Source: Hypomyces perniciosus (lineage: Eukaryota > Ascomycota > Sordariomycetes > Hypocreales > Hypocreaceae). From it: DNA of 64,000 nucleotides. This document shows, piece by piece, positions 1 to 12,900 of the stretch; the first letter of the stretch is position 1; each line of letters begins with the position of its first letter. A program made the position numbers and the translations under genes. The stretch is taken from contig SPDT01000002.1 of assembly GCA_008477525.1 (NCBI GenBank), positions 310,001 through 374,000 of the forward strand, given 5' to 3'. Below the pieces are notes generated by a model. The model was given only the letters and a program-made list of their open reading frames with translations. It made no database searches and was not told the DNA's origin.

Positions 1-67
1 AAGGAATACACTAATAAAGTCAATTTGTTTAATTTCCTAATTATAGATAATAGCTAAGGCTAATAAA

Positions 68-335
68 TGTAATATGCATAGTCTATTATAGTAGCTGATA
101 ATAGGGCGCTATAGAATTATCTATTTAAAGCTAAGGAGCGAGAAAATAGAAAAGGGGGCTATTTAGCTATATATATCAATCTATAGGGCAGTGGGATATA
201 TATGTATAGGCTTAGGGCTTATACACAGTACCTAATATATATATATCTGTATTAGCTGGTTTAAGAGATATAAGGAATTATAGTGCTAGGCTTAGTATAG
301 CTAAGGTCTTTCTTAATTAGGTTTAACCTATAATA
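68..335 (-). repeat. W 3' LTR (left copy)
   Basis: This 268-bp repeat matches 44,306-44,573 throughout, with differences that are mostly C-to-T and G-to-A. On the minus strand it begins with a RIP-altered TGTTACGGG-type end next to the polypurine tract, so it is the 3' LTR. The 67 bases to its left are AT-rich and unassigned. Confidence 0.8.
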
Positions 336-3300
336 TTACCCCTTTATTAAACTAGTTATTTTATTTATTTCTTTTTTGCAGGGGTATATTCTTTAAATGC
401 CTATTTATAGTCTTAATAGGCCTATATCTTTTTATATAAGCGTCTAAAGCAGCTATATCTTTTAAAGAGATAGCGGGCTTTTAAGTTAGCTTTATATATC
501 CCTTTTAGTATATAAGCGCTTTGCGGAAAAAGCTGCAGCCTTATTTCTTTATTTTAATATAAAGGATCTTTTTTACCTTTTATTTATTTTCGCCTTTAAT
601 ATATATAAAAGGGGGCTAAAAGTTATTATTTTACTGCCTAAGTAAAGGGTTATTTACTATTTATTATAGTAGGTTAATATAAAAGCGCAGATAGATTCCT
701 GTAAGTATATTTAGTTTAATTATATAGGGGTTAAATACCTTTACTATTAAATATTTATAGTAAAAAGTATTTAGCTTTTTATTAAAGCGCAGGGATTTAT
801 AGTTATTAAAGTAAAGCTATACTTTATTTTTAACTTTAAACCTTTAAGCAGGTTTTTTATATTTATTAGCAGTATCTTTATATTACTGCTATATTACTGT
901 TAAGTTAGTTTATATAAAAAAAGTAATATCTTTTAAGTATTAAAGTAATTCTTTTACTTAGCGTTTATTTAGATTTATAGTTTCCTACTTTATATTTTAG
1001 CTATAATATAATAAAAATACTTTAATATAATAGCTGTACTTAATAAAGAAAGGGCTTAATTAAATTGTAGAGTTTATACAGTTATTTAATATCAATTAAA
1101 CTGCTAGGAGCCAGTTCCCTTAGTCCCTTTAACTATAGTTAATATATACTTATAGGTATATTTAAATCTTTTAGTTCATTTATTTTAAACTGCTATTAAT
1201 CTATAGGTAATATATAGTATTAAGTTATTACTTTACTTTTATTAATTAACAAAATACTTTTTAATATTTATTAATTTAATTAAACCCTTTATTATTTACT
1301 ATAGATTTAAGTATACTATAGAATTAATAGTAATATTAAAAGAAACACTATATATAAGCTTTTATTTTTATAATCTTTATAACTTTTAATATAATAGCTT
1401 TAATAAACTAGTCTATTATTACCTATAAATACTAGGTATTAAAGGGATTAATTAAGGGGAGCTTAGTAATAAAATCTATTACTAAATCGCTTTATATATA
1501 TAAAGGGATTAGTAAAAGTTTAAAAAGGCTGCGCTTTTAAGTCTTTTAAATATACCCTTTTCTATAAACGCTGCAGTTTTTTATAAATTGCTATATAGTC
1601 TAAAAAAGGCTAGGCTAATAAAATCTTTAAGCTATAATCGCGAAAGTGCTATTTTAATTAAAGTAGCTGGCTATTACTATATTATATTTAGTTTATATAA
1701 CGCGTATATATAATATAGTCTTTACTTTATTTACGTTTACTGAAATTTAGATTTAGTTGCAGAAGGTAAAATAGGATTATTTATTAATTGTATATTCTAT
1801 AATCTAAACCTTTAAGTAAAGGTTAAAGGGGAAGCTGTATTCTTTTGGCTTTATTGCTATATAGGCCTTTTAATAGTTAAGGTTAATTTATATTAACTAG
1901 TCTTAAAGTTACTGCAGTTTTAGGTTATTATTAAATATTTATATTTAAAAGATTAAAATATTTATAACTTTTAGCTGGCAGATTATTTTTAAAGTTATAG
2001 GGAGTAGTTATATATAATAGCCTCACTTTTACTTATTGTCTTTATTTTTTAACTAGTTTTATTTTTAGCGATTAAAGGCATTAAAAATAACTGCTTTACT
2101 ATTAGGCTAATACTATATTATTATATTAAATTATAAAAGGAATTTAGCTTAATAAATCTTCCTCTTTAAAAGCTTTTAGTATATTATAAAATACTATAAA
2201 TTCTTATAATCCAAGATTACAGTAAAAGGTTTACAGCTTTATAATTTAACCCTTTATTCTTTTAAGCAGTAAATAGCAGCTAATATCTCTTTATTATAAA
2301 TTAAGTAATTACATTTAATTAAGCTTAATCTCTATAAATAGTCTATAATAGTATTATATCTTCCCTGCTTATCTTTTTATAATAATATACCTTTAAATAT
2401 ATACTTAAAATAATTAAATTTAATAAATATTTTTTTATTTAAGTTTTATACTTAAAGTATGAAAGCTTTATAAAAGTAACGCTTTAATTCTTTAAAAGTA
2501 GCTTCTTTATTATCTCTTTCTTAAAAGGGAACCTTTCTTTTTATTAAATAAATAAAGGGGAGTATTATATATAAAAAGCTAAAGATAAAGATATAGTAAT
2601 AGTTAATAAATCTAAAGAAGCTTTATATACCTATTATTAATATAGGGGCTATTTATTTGCGTATTATTTTCTGCTTTTTAAAGTTATAAGTAATGCCTTT
2701 TCCTGTTTAAATAATAAAACTAAAGTATTTAACCTCCTTTTAAATAAAAAAGTACTTTATTAAATTAAAGTATAAGCTAGCGTTTATAAAAGTGCAGAGT
2801 ATATATTATACCTTTTCTATATAATCCTTCAGCGAGCCGTTTAAGTATATTAGGATATTATTAATATATATCATAGTAAAGTTATTTAAAAAAAAGGGAA
2901 GGTATATAGTTAATAAACTATTAGAATATTACTAAAGCACTAGTAAACTTAAATAGTATAACTCTCTATTTATATAATTTATAATATATATAAAATATAG
3001 TTTTATATTTATCCCTTTTTATAATATAGATTTTATAAAAAGCAGCTATTATATTAAACTTAATAAATTATATTATCTAAGTAAAGTTATTTAGCGTTTC
3101 TGTAAATAAAAGTAAAAGGTAGTAATTTTATTATATAATTATATTAAAAGTATAATAATCTATATAAATGCGTACTCCTCCCTTTAACTTATAAGTAAAA
3201 AGTATTAATATAGCAGCAACTAAACTGCTAGCGCAAATAAACCCTTTATTAAATAGATTAAAGAGGGTTTTATATAGTATTAATAGCTCTTTTTGCAATA

Positions 3301-4480
3301 TATTATATAAAAGGCCCTATAAAAGCTCCGGCTTATTACTATCTTTATTGTACTTTAAAGGGATTTTATAGTGAATACTTAGCCTTTAAAGTAATAGCTT
3401 TACTACTTCTTAAATAAAAAATAATAAATAGAATTTATCTTAAAGCTTAAAGGGAATAGTCTCCCTTTAATTTACTAGCTTTTTTTAACTAAAGCGCTTT
3501 TTAATATCTACTAATATAATAATATAAAAATAAAATATATATTTTTTACTAAATTGTTATATATAACGGTATTCTGCTTAAAAGGTTAAGGCGGATATAA
3601 GTTAAGTAGCTTATATAGCTTATATACCTTTAAGTTTTAAATCGCTTAAAAATTACAGTTAAATATCTGCTTTTTAATAAAAGATCTACTGCTCGGCAGC
3701 ATTATAGATTACACTATTTACTTCTCTTTACAGTTTCCTAAAAAGCAGGTTATAATCTAGACTTTCGGCTATATATATATATAAACATTAAATATAGCTG
3801 CAGAGCTTTAAATAGATTATAGCTATAAAGTTAATTATTATTAATAGACTTTCTTTAAAACAGCTGTTTAGTTACTGTTTTTTAATTATAATTTAAAGAA
3901 AGTAAAGTTTTTTCGCGAAAGAGTATTTTATAATAATATAGTAATCGCAACTAATATTAAATAAAGTAAAGATTTATATATTCTCTATTTTAGTGTATAT
4001 TATTATTAATTTACTATTTATTTATGACTTAAATTCTTTTTATTTATTAACTTCCGCCTTACTTAACTTTAACGCTTAATTTTGCATTAAAATTACTTTT
4101 TTAATAATTTATTAAAAAAGTCAGAGTCGCTATTGAGCTTAATAATCTACAGTTCCTACTCCTTGTAATTTTATACTTTAACTTTATAGACTTTATTAAT
4201 ATAAGCTTTAAATCTCTTTTTAAGAGTTTATAGGTATTTTTAAGCTAAATATTTAAAGGAATTACAGCAGAAATACACTTAACCCTTTTTACTTAAAAGG
4301 GAATTTCTATACTATTAATTCCTAATATAGTTAATACTAGTTATTTATATATTCCTTTTATAATTGCAAGTATAATATTTAATGCATTTATTACCCTTAG
4401 CCTTTATATTCCTTAAACCTCTATTTATTATAAAGGAGGCAGCCTTTATAAATATAATAGATTTATTATAGTTTAATTGC
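336..4480 (-). pseudogene. W pol relic (Ty3-type), stop-riddled by RIP
   Basis: AT-rich DNA with no long open frame. The minus strand at about 2,830-2,890 reads as a reverse-transcriptase active site in which both aspartates have become asparagine (YINNILIY for the usual Y-x-DDILIY), as expected when GAT turns into AAT by RIP. Integrase should lie at lower coordinates and protease and gag at higher ones, but I did not resolve their borders. It is non-functional; many CAA, CAG and TGG codons are now stops. Confidence 0.65.
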
Positions 4481-4485
4481 TTAAT

Positions 4486-4747
4486 TGTTAAGAGACCGGA
4501 AGCTCCGGGGCTTTTATAATATTATATAGGCCGGAATATATATATAAAAGCAACTATAGTCCCTAAAAATATAAAACTTCAGAGACTAGTAAACTAATAC
4601 TACTATATTTAACTATCAGTTTTTAATTTATTACCTGCGTATTAATATTTATTTCTCCTTTAAGTAATTACTTTTTAACCTCCTTTACTTTTCCTTAAAG
4701 TTATAGCCCTTTACTTAATCTATCTGCCTTAAAAAAGGTCTTTAATA
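4486..4747 (+). repeat. X 5' LTR
   Basis: A 262-bp LTR beginning TGTTAAGAG and ending with a RIP-altered form of CTGACA. It aligns from end to end with the two separated halves of the 3' copy at 18,227-18,280 and 43,347-43,558. It follows directly on TSD copy TTAAT. Confidence 0.85.
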
Positions 4748-7700
4748 TATTAATCTTTTACTATTCCCAGTAAAAGTAAACAGACTATTAGAGTTCAAAA
4801 TACCTTTAGCAGCAAATAATTAGCTTACTTTTAGTAAAAAGGCTATATTTTAAATGCAAAGACTTTTAAATAAAGCTACTCTTTTAGATTATTAATTAGG
4901 CCTTTTAAATAATACTTTACTTATAGAAAAAGAATTTAATATTTATATTTAATAACTAAAAGATAAACAGTAAATATATTTAAAAAGGAAATATTTAAAT
5001 ACTTTTTTTTAAAGGGAAAACCCTGTTTTTAAACTTTTAAAGATTAAAGGTTTATTGCCTATAACTAGTTTATTATATACTGCTAGTTTAAAATAACTTT
5101 ATAAAGACAATTAAAGTAAAGTATAAATTTAAACTCTTTATTATAAAGGAAAGTTTTAAGCAGAACTATAGACTTTTTTTACTATAATTAAAGGGCAGTT
5201 TAAATTATCCCTTAATACCTTTTTTTAAGCAGCTTATAAGATTATTTATACTGCTTCCTGCTTAAAAGGAGATATTTAATAGTAATAGGTCAGCTATTTT
5301 AAAGAGAAAGGCAGATCTACTAGATTAATTACTTAAAATAAATTTCATTAATAGCTTAAAAATAAGAATTGCAATAGCTTAACTAGGTGCTATAAAGCGA
5401 TTTTATAAATCTTTCGCCTATATTAAACTGCTAGATAGAGTTTTTAGTTATTCCTTTTTTAATTTAAAATTATTAAAAGTAAATTCTTTAAAATAACCCC
5501 TTTATAGCTTAAGATTTATATATTCTTACAGTGCCTTTCCTTTATAATAAATAAATAAATACTTTATTATAGAATGCCTATAATTTAGTAAAAATTAATT
5601 TATACTGGTATAATTACTAAGACTTTTATATATGCCTATACTGGTAATATAAGTGGCTTTTAATAGAAATTTTAATTTTAAAGAAAATATAAAAAGACTA
5701 GATTTACTAGTTAACGGGGATTATACTAGGATTATATTATTAATACTTTAAAGAATATAATAACTAAAGCATTTAAAGGTTTAAAGGAACTAAGAAACCT
5801 ATTAAGTTCAGTAATTTATTAAAAATGCAATAGTCTTTACTATAAAACCTCTTATTAAGCTTTTAATTATATAAAGTATAATAATAAATACTACTTTATT
5901 AAAAAGTATAATAACCCTATTTAATTATACTTTACTAGCAGAAATACTAAACTTATAGTTTATTAAGCCTAAGAATATAATTACTATATAGATTTACCTA
6001 TAAAATAATAAAAGAAAGTGCAGCTAGATAGCTATTAGCAGTATATAAATACCTTATTTAATCCTAGCAGTAATATTTATATTATTTCTTTATAATTAAA
6101 AGATTAATTAAAAAGTCTATTACTAGCTTTTAAATTTACTATTATTTTTTTATGTGTTTCTGCTATAATTTATAGCTATATAGATATACTTATAAAGATA
6201 GTTAATAATTAAGGAGTAGAGAAAAAGTAATTACTTTATTGCATTATTACTAATAGCTTAAAAGACTTTATTTTAAAAAGACTTTAATTTTAGGAAACTA
6301 ATCTTACCTTTTTATAAAAATATAATTAATAGAATTATCTTTTAACTAGGGATTCTATTATTTTAATAGCCTTTAAGAAGCAGTTATAATAAGCTATGAA
6401 AGAAGCTTAAGTAGCTTTTATACTAGTAATTAAAAAGAAGCTAGAAGTTATATTAAAAGCTTGAAAAGATCTATTATCTTTTAACTTAAATAAAACTACT
6501 TGTTTAAAAGACTATAAGTTAGCTTTATATTTAAAATTACTTCCTATATATTATAATTTTATTAATGTTTTTTTATAGAAAAAGCTGTTAATATACTAGT
6601 AAGTTAATAGTATACCATTAAATTAAAAGATAAAAAAATGCCTTTATAGAGTTTTATCTATAACTTAACACTTAAAGAGTTAAAAGCTTTCTATAAGTAT
6701 TTAAAAAAAGCATTATAGAATATATAAATTTAGCGGTCTATTAGTTTGACAGGTGCCCCTATAATCTTTATATTAAAGAAAGGCAGTAAACTGTAAATAT
6801 ATATTAATAATATACTATAAAATCTAATTAATTTTATTTATATTATATATTTTAATAATATATTAATCTATAGCTATACTTTTAAAGAGTATATATAGTA
6901 TATTCCCTAGGTTTTTAAAAAGGTATACAATATAAAGCTATATATTAATATTAATAAATATATCTTTTATATTACTTTAATACTTTTGTTTAAATATATT
7001 ATTATATTTAATAGAATTAAAATAAAATAATTATATATTTAAGCTATTATTAAATAGCTAATACTTAAAAGCGTTTATAATATATTTATATTTTTAAGAT
7101 TTATAAAGTTTTATTATTACTGTATTAAAAACTATAGTAAAATTACAGTACTTTTAATAGATTTTACCTATAAAAAGTAAAAAGGTTCTTTATAGCTAAA
7201 ACTTAATACTTTTAAAGCTTTTTAATAGCTTAAAGGAAAGTTTTTAAAGAAACTTATTTTAATATATTATAACCTAAAGGCGCTGATTTATATGAAATGA
7301 ATATATTAAACTATATAATTCAAGCAATATTAATTTAATATTAGTAAAATATCTAGCACTTTATAGTATATATATTAAAAAAGCTAAATAATTTTGTATT
7401 ATATTATTATACTTTTAATATTAAATTTTTTACTATTATAGAGGCTTTTTAAATATAGAGATACTATTTAATTTATTTAAGTATAGAGATTTAAGTTATA
7501 ATAGACTATCTTAACTACTATTAGTTTATAGATAAATAAAAGCTTTTATACTAGCAGGTAAAGGCTTTTAATAAGCTAGCTTTATTTAATTTTTATATTA
7601 AATATAGGCTAAGGAAGTTTAACCCTGCTAATACTTTATTTTAATACTTTAATTTTTATAATCCTGTTAAAATGAAAGAATTATAGTAAAGCTATATATT

Positions 7701-9655
7701 AATAATTTTATAGCGTTTTTATAATATCAAAGCTAATAGCTTATATAAAATAAAAACATTTATAGCAGCGCACTATAGTAACTAAAAATATATAAAGTTG
7801 CTTATAGATAAAAGTATTCCTTTAGCGTTACCTTAAAGTAAAGGACAGGGATTAAATACTATTTAGCAGATAACTTATTTATAGAGTATAGTGGCTAATG
7901 TTATAACTGCTAGTTTATAGGTTATATAGTAGATTACTATAGGTTTACTGCTAGAATTATAACAGTCTTTATATTTAACTATTTTATAAATTCAATAAAG
8001 AGATTATTTTATTTAATAAAAGGTTTAAAGCTAAAGAGTAGTTAATATATTTTATAGTAATAATTAAATTATGAATAATAACTAGCTAATTTACTATTAA
8101 AGTAGAGTCTATATATTAATAGGTTTTTATACTGAAATTTTAATATTACTTTATAATAATTTAACTGCTAAATATTAAAAAGTTAATTATACTTTAAAAT
8201 ATATTATATTAACCTATTATTAATAACATATAAAATAAAATATTAAATACTATATATTTATATATTATATTTATTAAATAATAAAGGTAAAACCCTATTA
8301 ACTTTATAGTAAATTTACTTTATTATTAATGCTAGAAAAACTTTTCAAGAAACTTTTATAGATTTTATTATAAATTTACTAAAAATCCTAAACTATAAAG
8401 GTAAACACTTATATAATATAATTTTTATTATCATTAATCGATATATAACATATACTTTATATATACTTATAATAGCGTATATTATAAGCAGCAGAGTCGC
8501 TGACCTTTTTATGAAATATATTTATTTAAATTTTAAAATACTATAAGGAATTATTTTTAATAGAGATTAATTATTTAAATCTAGATTTTAGTGAAGTTTT
8601 TATTATTTATTTACTTATAAATAGCAATTTAGCACTACTTTTTACTTATAAATTAATAGTTAAACTAAATAGTAAAATTAAGCTTTAAACTATTATTTAT
8701 ATTTTTTTACAGTAAATAATTAAATAACTAGCTTTAAAAATTATCTTTTATTTAATCTATATATAATAGTATTAAATATTCTATAACTAGCTATTTATTA
8801 ACGTTTTTACTGCTTAGCTATAAGCCTAATACTTTAAGTTATAATAGATTAACCTATTATAAATATTATACTAATACTATTATAAAGGTAAAAGAGCTTT
8901 AAGCTACCTATAAAACAGCTAAATAAACTTTATAATAACGCTAAAAAAAAATAAAAAGTAGTATAATATTTATAGACTTAAAAAGAAATTTACTGTTAAC
9001 GACTAGGTATTACTTTCTATAAAATACTTAAAACTCTAGTAATTTAATAAAAAACTTATTAAAAAGTATATTAATTTTTACTAAATTAAACACTAAATTA
9101 AAATAAATAGAGTAGTATATTAGCTTTATTTTTTATTTTCTATTAAAATTTATAATATTTTTAATATTATAAATTTTAAGCTATATTATAGCTATAAAGG
9201 AAAACCTTTTAAGTTTATAAATTACCTTTTTAATATTAAAAAGATATTTAAAGTTAAGAAAATTATTAATTATAAGTATAAAAGGATAGAATATTTATAT
9301 TTAATTAAATAAAAAGACTATTTAAAGACTAATAATATTTAATAAAAGAAAAGTAATTTTATTAATATTAAATTAATTTAAAAGTATAAATAGCGATTTA
9401 TTAATAAATAATTAACTATTACTATTAAGTATTATAAAGTTAAAGGGAGTAAAATACTGCGCAGTTTTAACTAGTTAATTAAAAATAGAAAATACACTTA
9501 TAATAGTATATATTTTACAGTAAATAAATAGCAATACTACTATTAAATAATAGCTAATTCTCTTTATCTTTAAACAGTATATTATTGCAATTTTTTATAA
9601 TAGTAGGATATACTTAAAGAAATACAGGAATTTTAATATACTAGTATACTATATA
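4748..9655 (+). pseudogene. X gag-pol relic with reverse transcriptase, integrase and chromodomain
   Basis: No intact frame, but motifs remain in order on the plus strand. At about 6,835-6,880 the translation reads YFNNILIYS, a RIP-altered Y-x-DD reverse-transcriptase site. At about 8,340-8,720 the integrase core is recognisable (DFI..L...... IINRY, later a FYPQTDxQTxRQN-like stretch with stops at former Gln and Trp codons). At about 9,238-9,400 a chromodomain reads FKVKKIINYKYKR, then K-stop-KDY, matching the family pattern of a Y/F-x-V-x-K-I start followed by KWKGY. This places X among chromodomain Ty3-type elements. It is non-functional. Confidence 0.75.
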
Positions 9656-9660
9656 GAAAT

Positions 9661-9924
9661 TGTTGGGTTGAGTAGGCCGGGGCCCTACCGCTTATCAGCG
9701 CTAGGGAGCTCTTATCTGCTATATAAGCAGATACAAGCTAATATATATATTGCATAAGCGATATATCAGACTATGCAGGCGCTATAAGCGCCTGTATACA
9801 GCTTCTTTTTTGTGTTAGCTATATATATATATAGTAAGGCCACTATAGTACATTCTCTTTTATAGAATTAAGCTTTATTTCCTATCTCTTTATACTCTAT
9901 ATAGCTGTACCGCGCTCTACTATA
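9661..9924 (+). repeat. Copia-1 5' LTR
   Basis: 264 bp, TGTTGGGTTG start, RIP-altered CTACA end. It contains a series of perfect hairpins, for example CAGGCGC-loop-GCGCCTG at 9,776-9,794. The same LTR recurs at 16,523, 26,541, 33,803, 44,575 (all plus) and 45,547-45,810 (minus). Confidence 0.9.
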
Positions 9925-12900
9925 GTTATAAGCCTAAGTAATAACTATTAAAGTTACTTGAAACTTTTACTTTAATATTATATCTTTCCTTATACCCTTT
10001 ACCCTTGCCTTTAAACTACTAAAGCTATCTTTTATAATAGATAATATAAAGGATATTGCTTTTATAAAGCTAGAATTAATAATTTAATAGATTAAATGGA
10101 TTACTATTTTAATTAACTATATAACTACTATTAGGGTTTAGAATAGGATTAATCTTAATTTCTTTAATTAGCTAAATAACTATTTCCTTACTATTAAGCC
10201 ATTTACTTTAATAAAAGTAAAGGAGTATATAGTATAAAAGTTTAGTCTTAATGCCTTTATAGTAGATATCTTTATTTACTATAATAGTATACTCTAAGAG
10301 TACTAGTTTAATATTACTTTAAATAAAGAGAAAAGGAAGGCTAATAATGTAATTCTAAATTAGATCTAAAAGACAGTTAACTCTGGCATCTATACTTTAG
10401 TCTTAGCAGACCTTAAAGCCGCAGCCCTAGCCTCTACTGCTATTAAAGCAGCCTATAATAATAATAGGGACTTTAATATTAAGTTTACTATTCGCTAAAT
10501 CATTAAAAAGTTTAAAAATTAATTAACTCTTTATAAAGATATAATATATAAGGAAGTATATTTATTTTATTAATGTATATTATATAAAGTAAAGTATAAG
10601 AATATTAAGTTAAAAGTATAGTATACCTATTAAGCGCGTATTTATATAAGTGCAGTAAAGTATAAGCTTTTAAAGGTTAAAGGAATAGCTTTTTAAACAG
10701 CTTTCCTTAAAGCTATTAAAGTATACTTTACTTTAAGCTTTACTGCCTACCACTTATATTATATAAATAGCCTAATTAAAAGCAGTAAAATAAATAAAAT
10801 CTTTTCCTTTAATTAATTTAGATAGCTTTTCTTGAATACTTTAAAGAATATAGAGAATTATATTTATAGCTGTTATATAATACTTGGCAACTACTTTAAT
10901 AATATATTAGGCAATAGTAATATATACTTAAAGCCTTTTATTAGTAAAGAGTGCCTTTATAGACCTGAAAGGTATATTTAGCCTTTAAATAACTATAATA
11001 AAGTATATACTGCGCTTACTGGAATATTTAATAAGAAAAGGAAGTATACTTTTATACTTAAATAGGCTATAAAGATTTACGCGCGCTTATAAAAAAATAA
11101 ATAGCAGGTTACCTGCAAAAAGCTTAGTAAAAGGGGTATTAACCTTACTGCCTAAATATAGGGAGGAATAGCCTTAACTATTATAGCTGCCTTAATCTCC
11201 CTAAACCTAATCAATAAAGAAGATATAAGCCTTATAGTATACTTAATAAGTATATTAATATATATTAATATATAGGATATACTTTACTGCCTCTTTTAAA
11301 GTACCCTTTTCGATATATATAATATTATTTATTTTATAAATAGCAGGAATTACTTTATTCCTAGCTCCTTTATCTTAAGTATAGAAAAGGACTATATTAA
11401 AGTAAAAGGAGTTAGCTATTTAATAATTAAAAGAGGTTATTATCTGCTAAAGGATACTTTCTATAATCTATATTAAAAGATAATACACTTTATTAAACTT
11501 TTAGATATAGCTATAATTAAAGGATTTTATATTAATATTATATTTTTATTAAAGCTTTAAAAAGTAGGGATATAGCTAATAGGGTGTAATAATATACTTT
11601 ATACCAGTATAGCCAGTTCAAACACTATTATAAAAAAGGTAGAGTATAGGTATAATCTTTTATTTCTTTAATATAAGCCTTTATCGCTTTATATTGCCCT
11701 TATCCTTAAGTATATTATACTAAGTAGCTTAATAGCTTTTTTTATTCTTTTTAACGCAGACTATAGCATTTATACAGTATTAAAAAGTAGGAGAAGACTA
11801 ATATATAATCCCCTAATACTATAATATAACTTTAAATAGCTCTAGCATTTATAATTAGGATATTTAAGCCTAGAAGCGCTTAAAGCGCTTATAAGAAATG
11901 CAAGGAATATATATATTAAAGGAACTATATATATAGAATATAAGGCTTATACTTTTACGTATACAAAACAGGTTATCTCTCGCAGACTATTTAATAAATT
12001 AGCACTAAAACTATTCTTTAAAGTATACTAGGATCTTTAAAATTATCCTAAAGGCTATAATAAAAATAACTAGCTTTTAATACTTAAAGAAAAATATACT
12101 ATATAGCTATATATATACCTTTTATTAAATAAAAAATAAGAAACTATTTTTAATACTTTTTTAACTTTATAAATATAGTAAAGATATAATATAATATCTC
12201 TATATACTTTTTTAGGCAGGATAATAAAAAAGCTGTAATTGCAGTTAAAAGCTTATTATACTTTTAGATCTAGGCTAATATAAAGGGTATTATTTTAAAG
12301 CTTGCCCTTTTATATATATATAAGTTAAATGGCATTTTAGAATAGGCAGGTTAGGAAATTATAAATAAATTAATTAAAATGCTAGAAGCTGTAGGTCTTT
12401 TAACTGACTTATAGCCTAAAAGTATAAAAGCTGCAGTATATGTTATTAATATAAGTCCTATACACAGCTTTAATATAATATTACTTATCGATAAATTAAA
12501 GCAATAGTTCTGCGACTTTATACCCCTTTTAATAAAAGAGCCTTTTATAGACCTATAGCTAGATTAAAGCAGGCTCTATATATATAGCTGCCGCGCTTAT
12601 ATATTAAATAAAGACTATAAAGCTAGCTAGAAAAAAAGAGAATTTAAAGTTAAACCTAAAAGGCTAATTAAATATTTTATTAACTATACTGTAAATAATA
12701 TATATTACATTTAATTACTTTATTTAGTAAAGGTAATTATTATAAAGAATATACAGTTTAATAAAACTAGCTTTTTTAATAATAATAAAAAGATTATAGA
12801 TAAACTGTCTATAGTTAAATTAAATAAACTATTTAATAAGGTTAAAGAAAATAAGCTAGAATTTAAACTTTTCTTTATATATATTCCTGCAGTAAAAATA

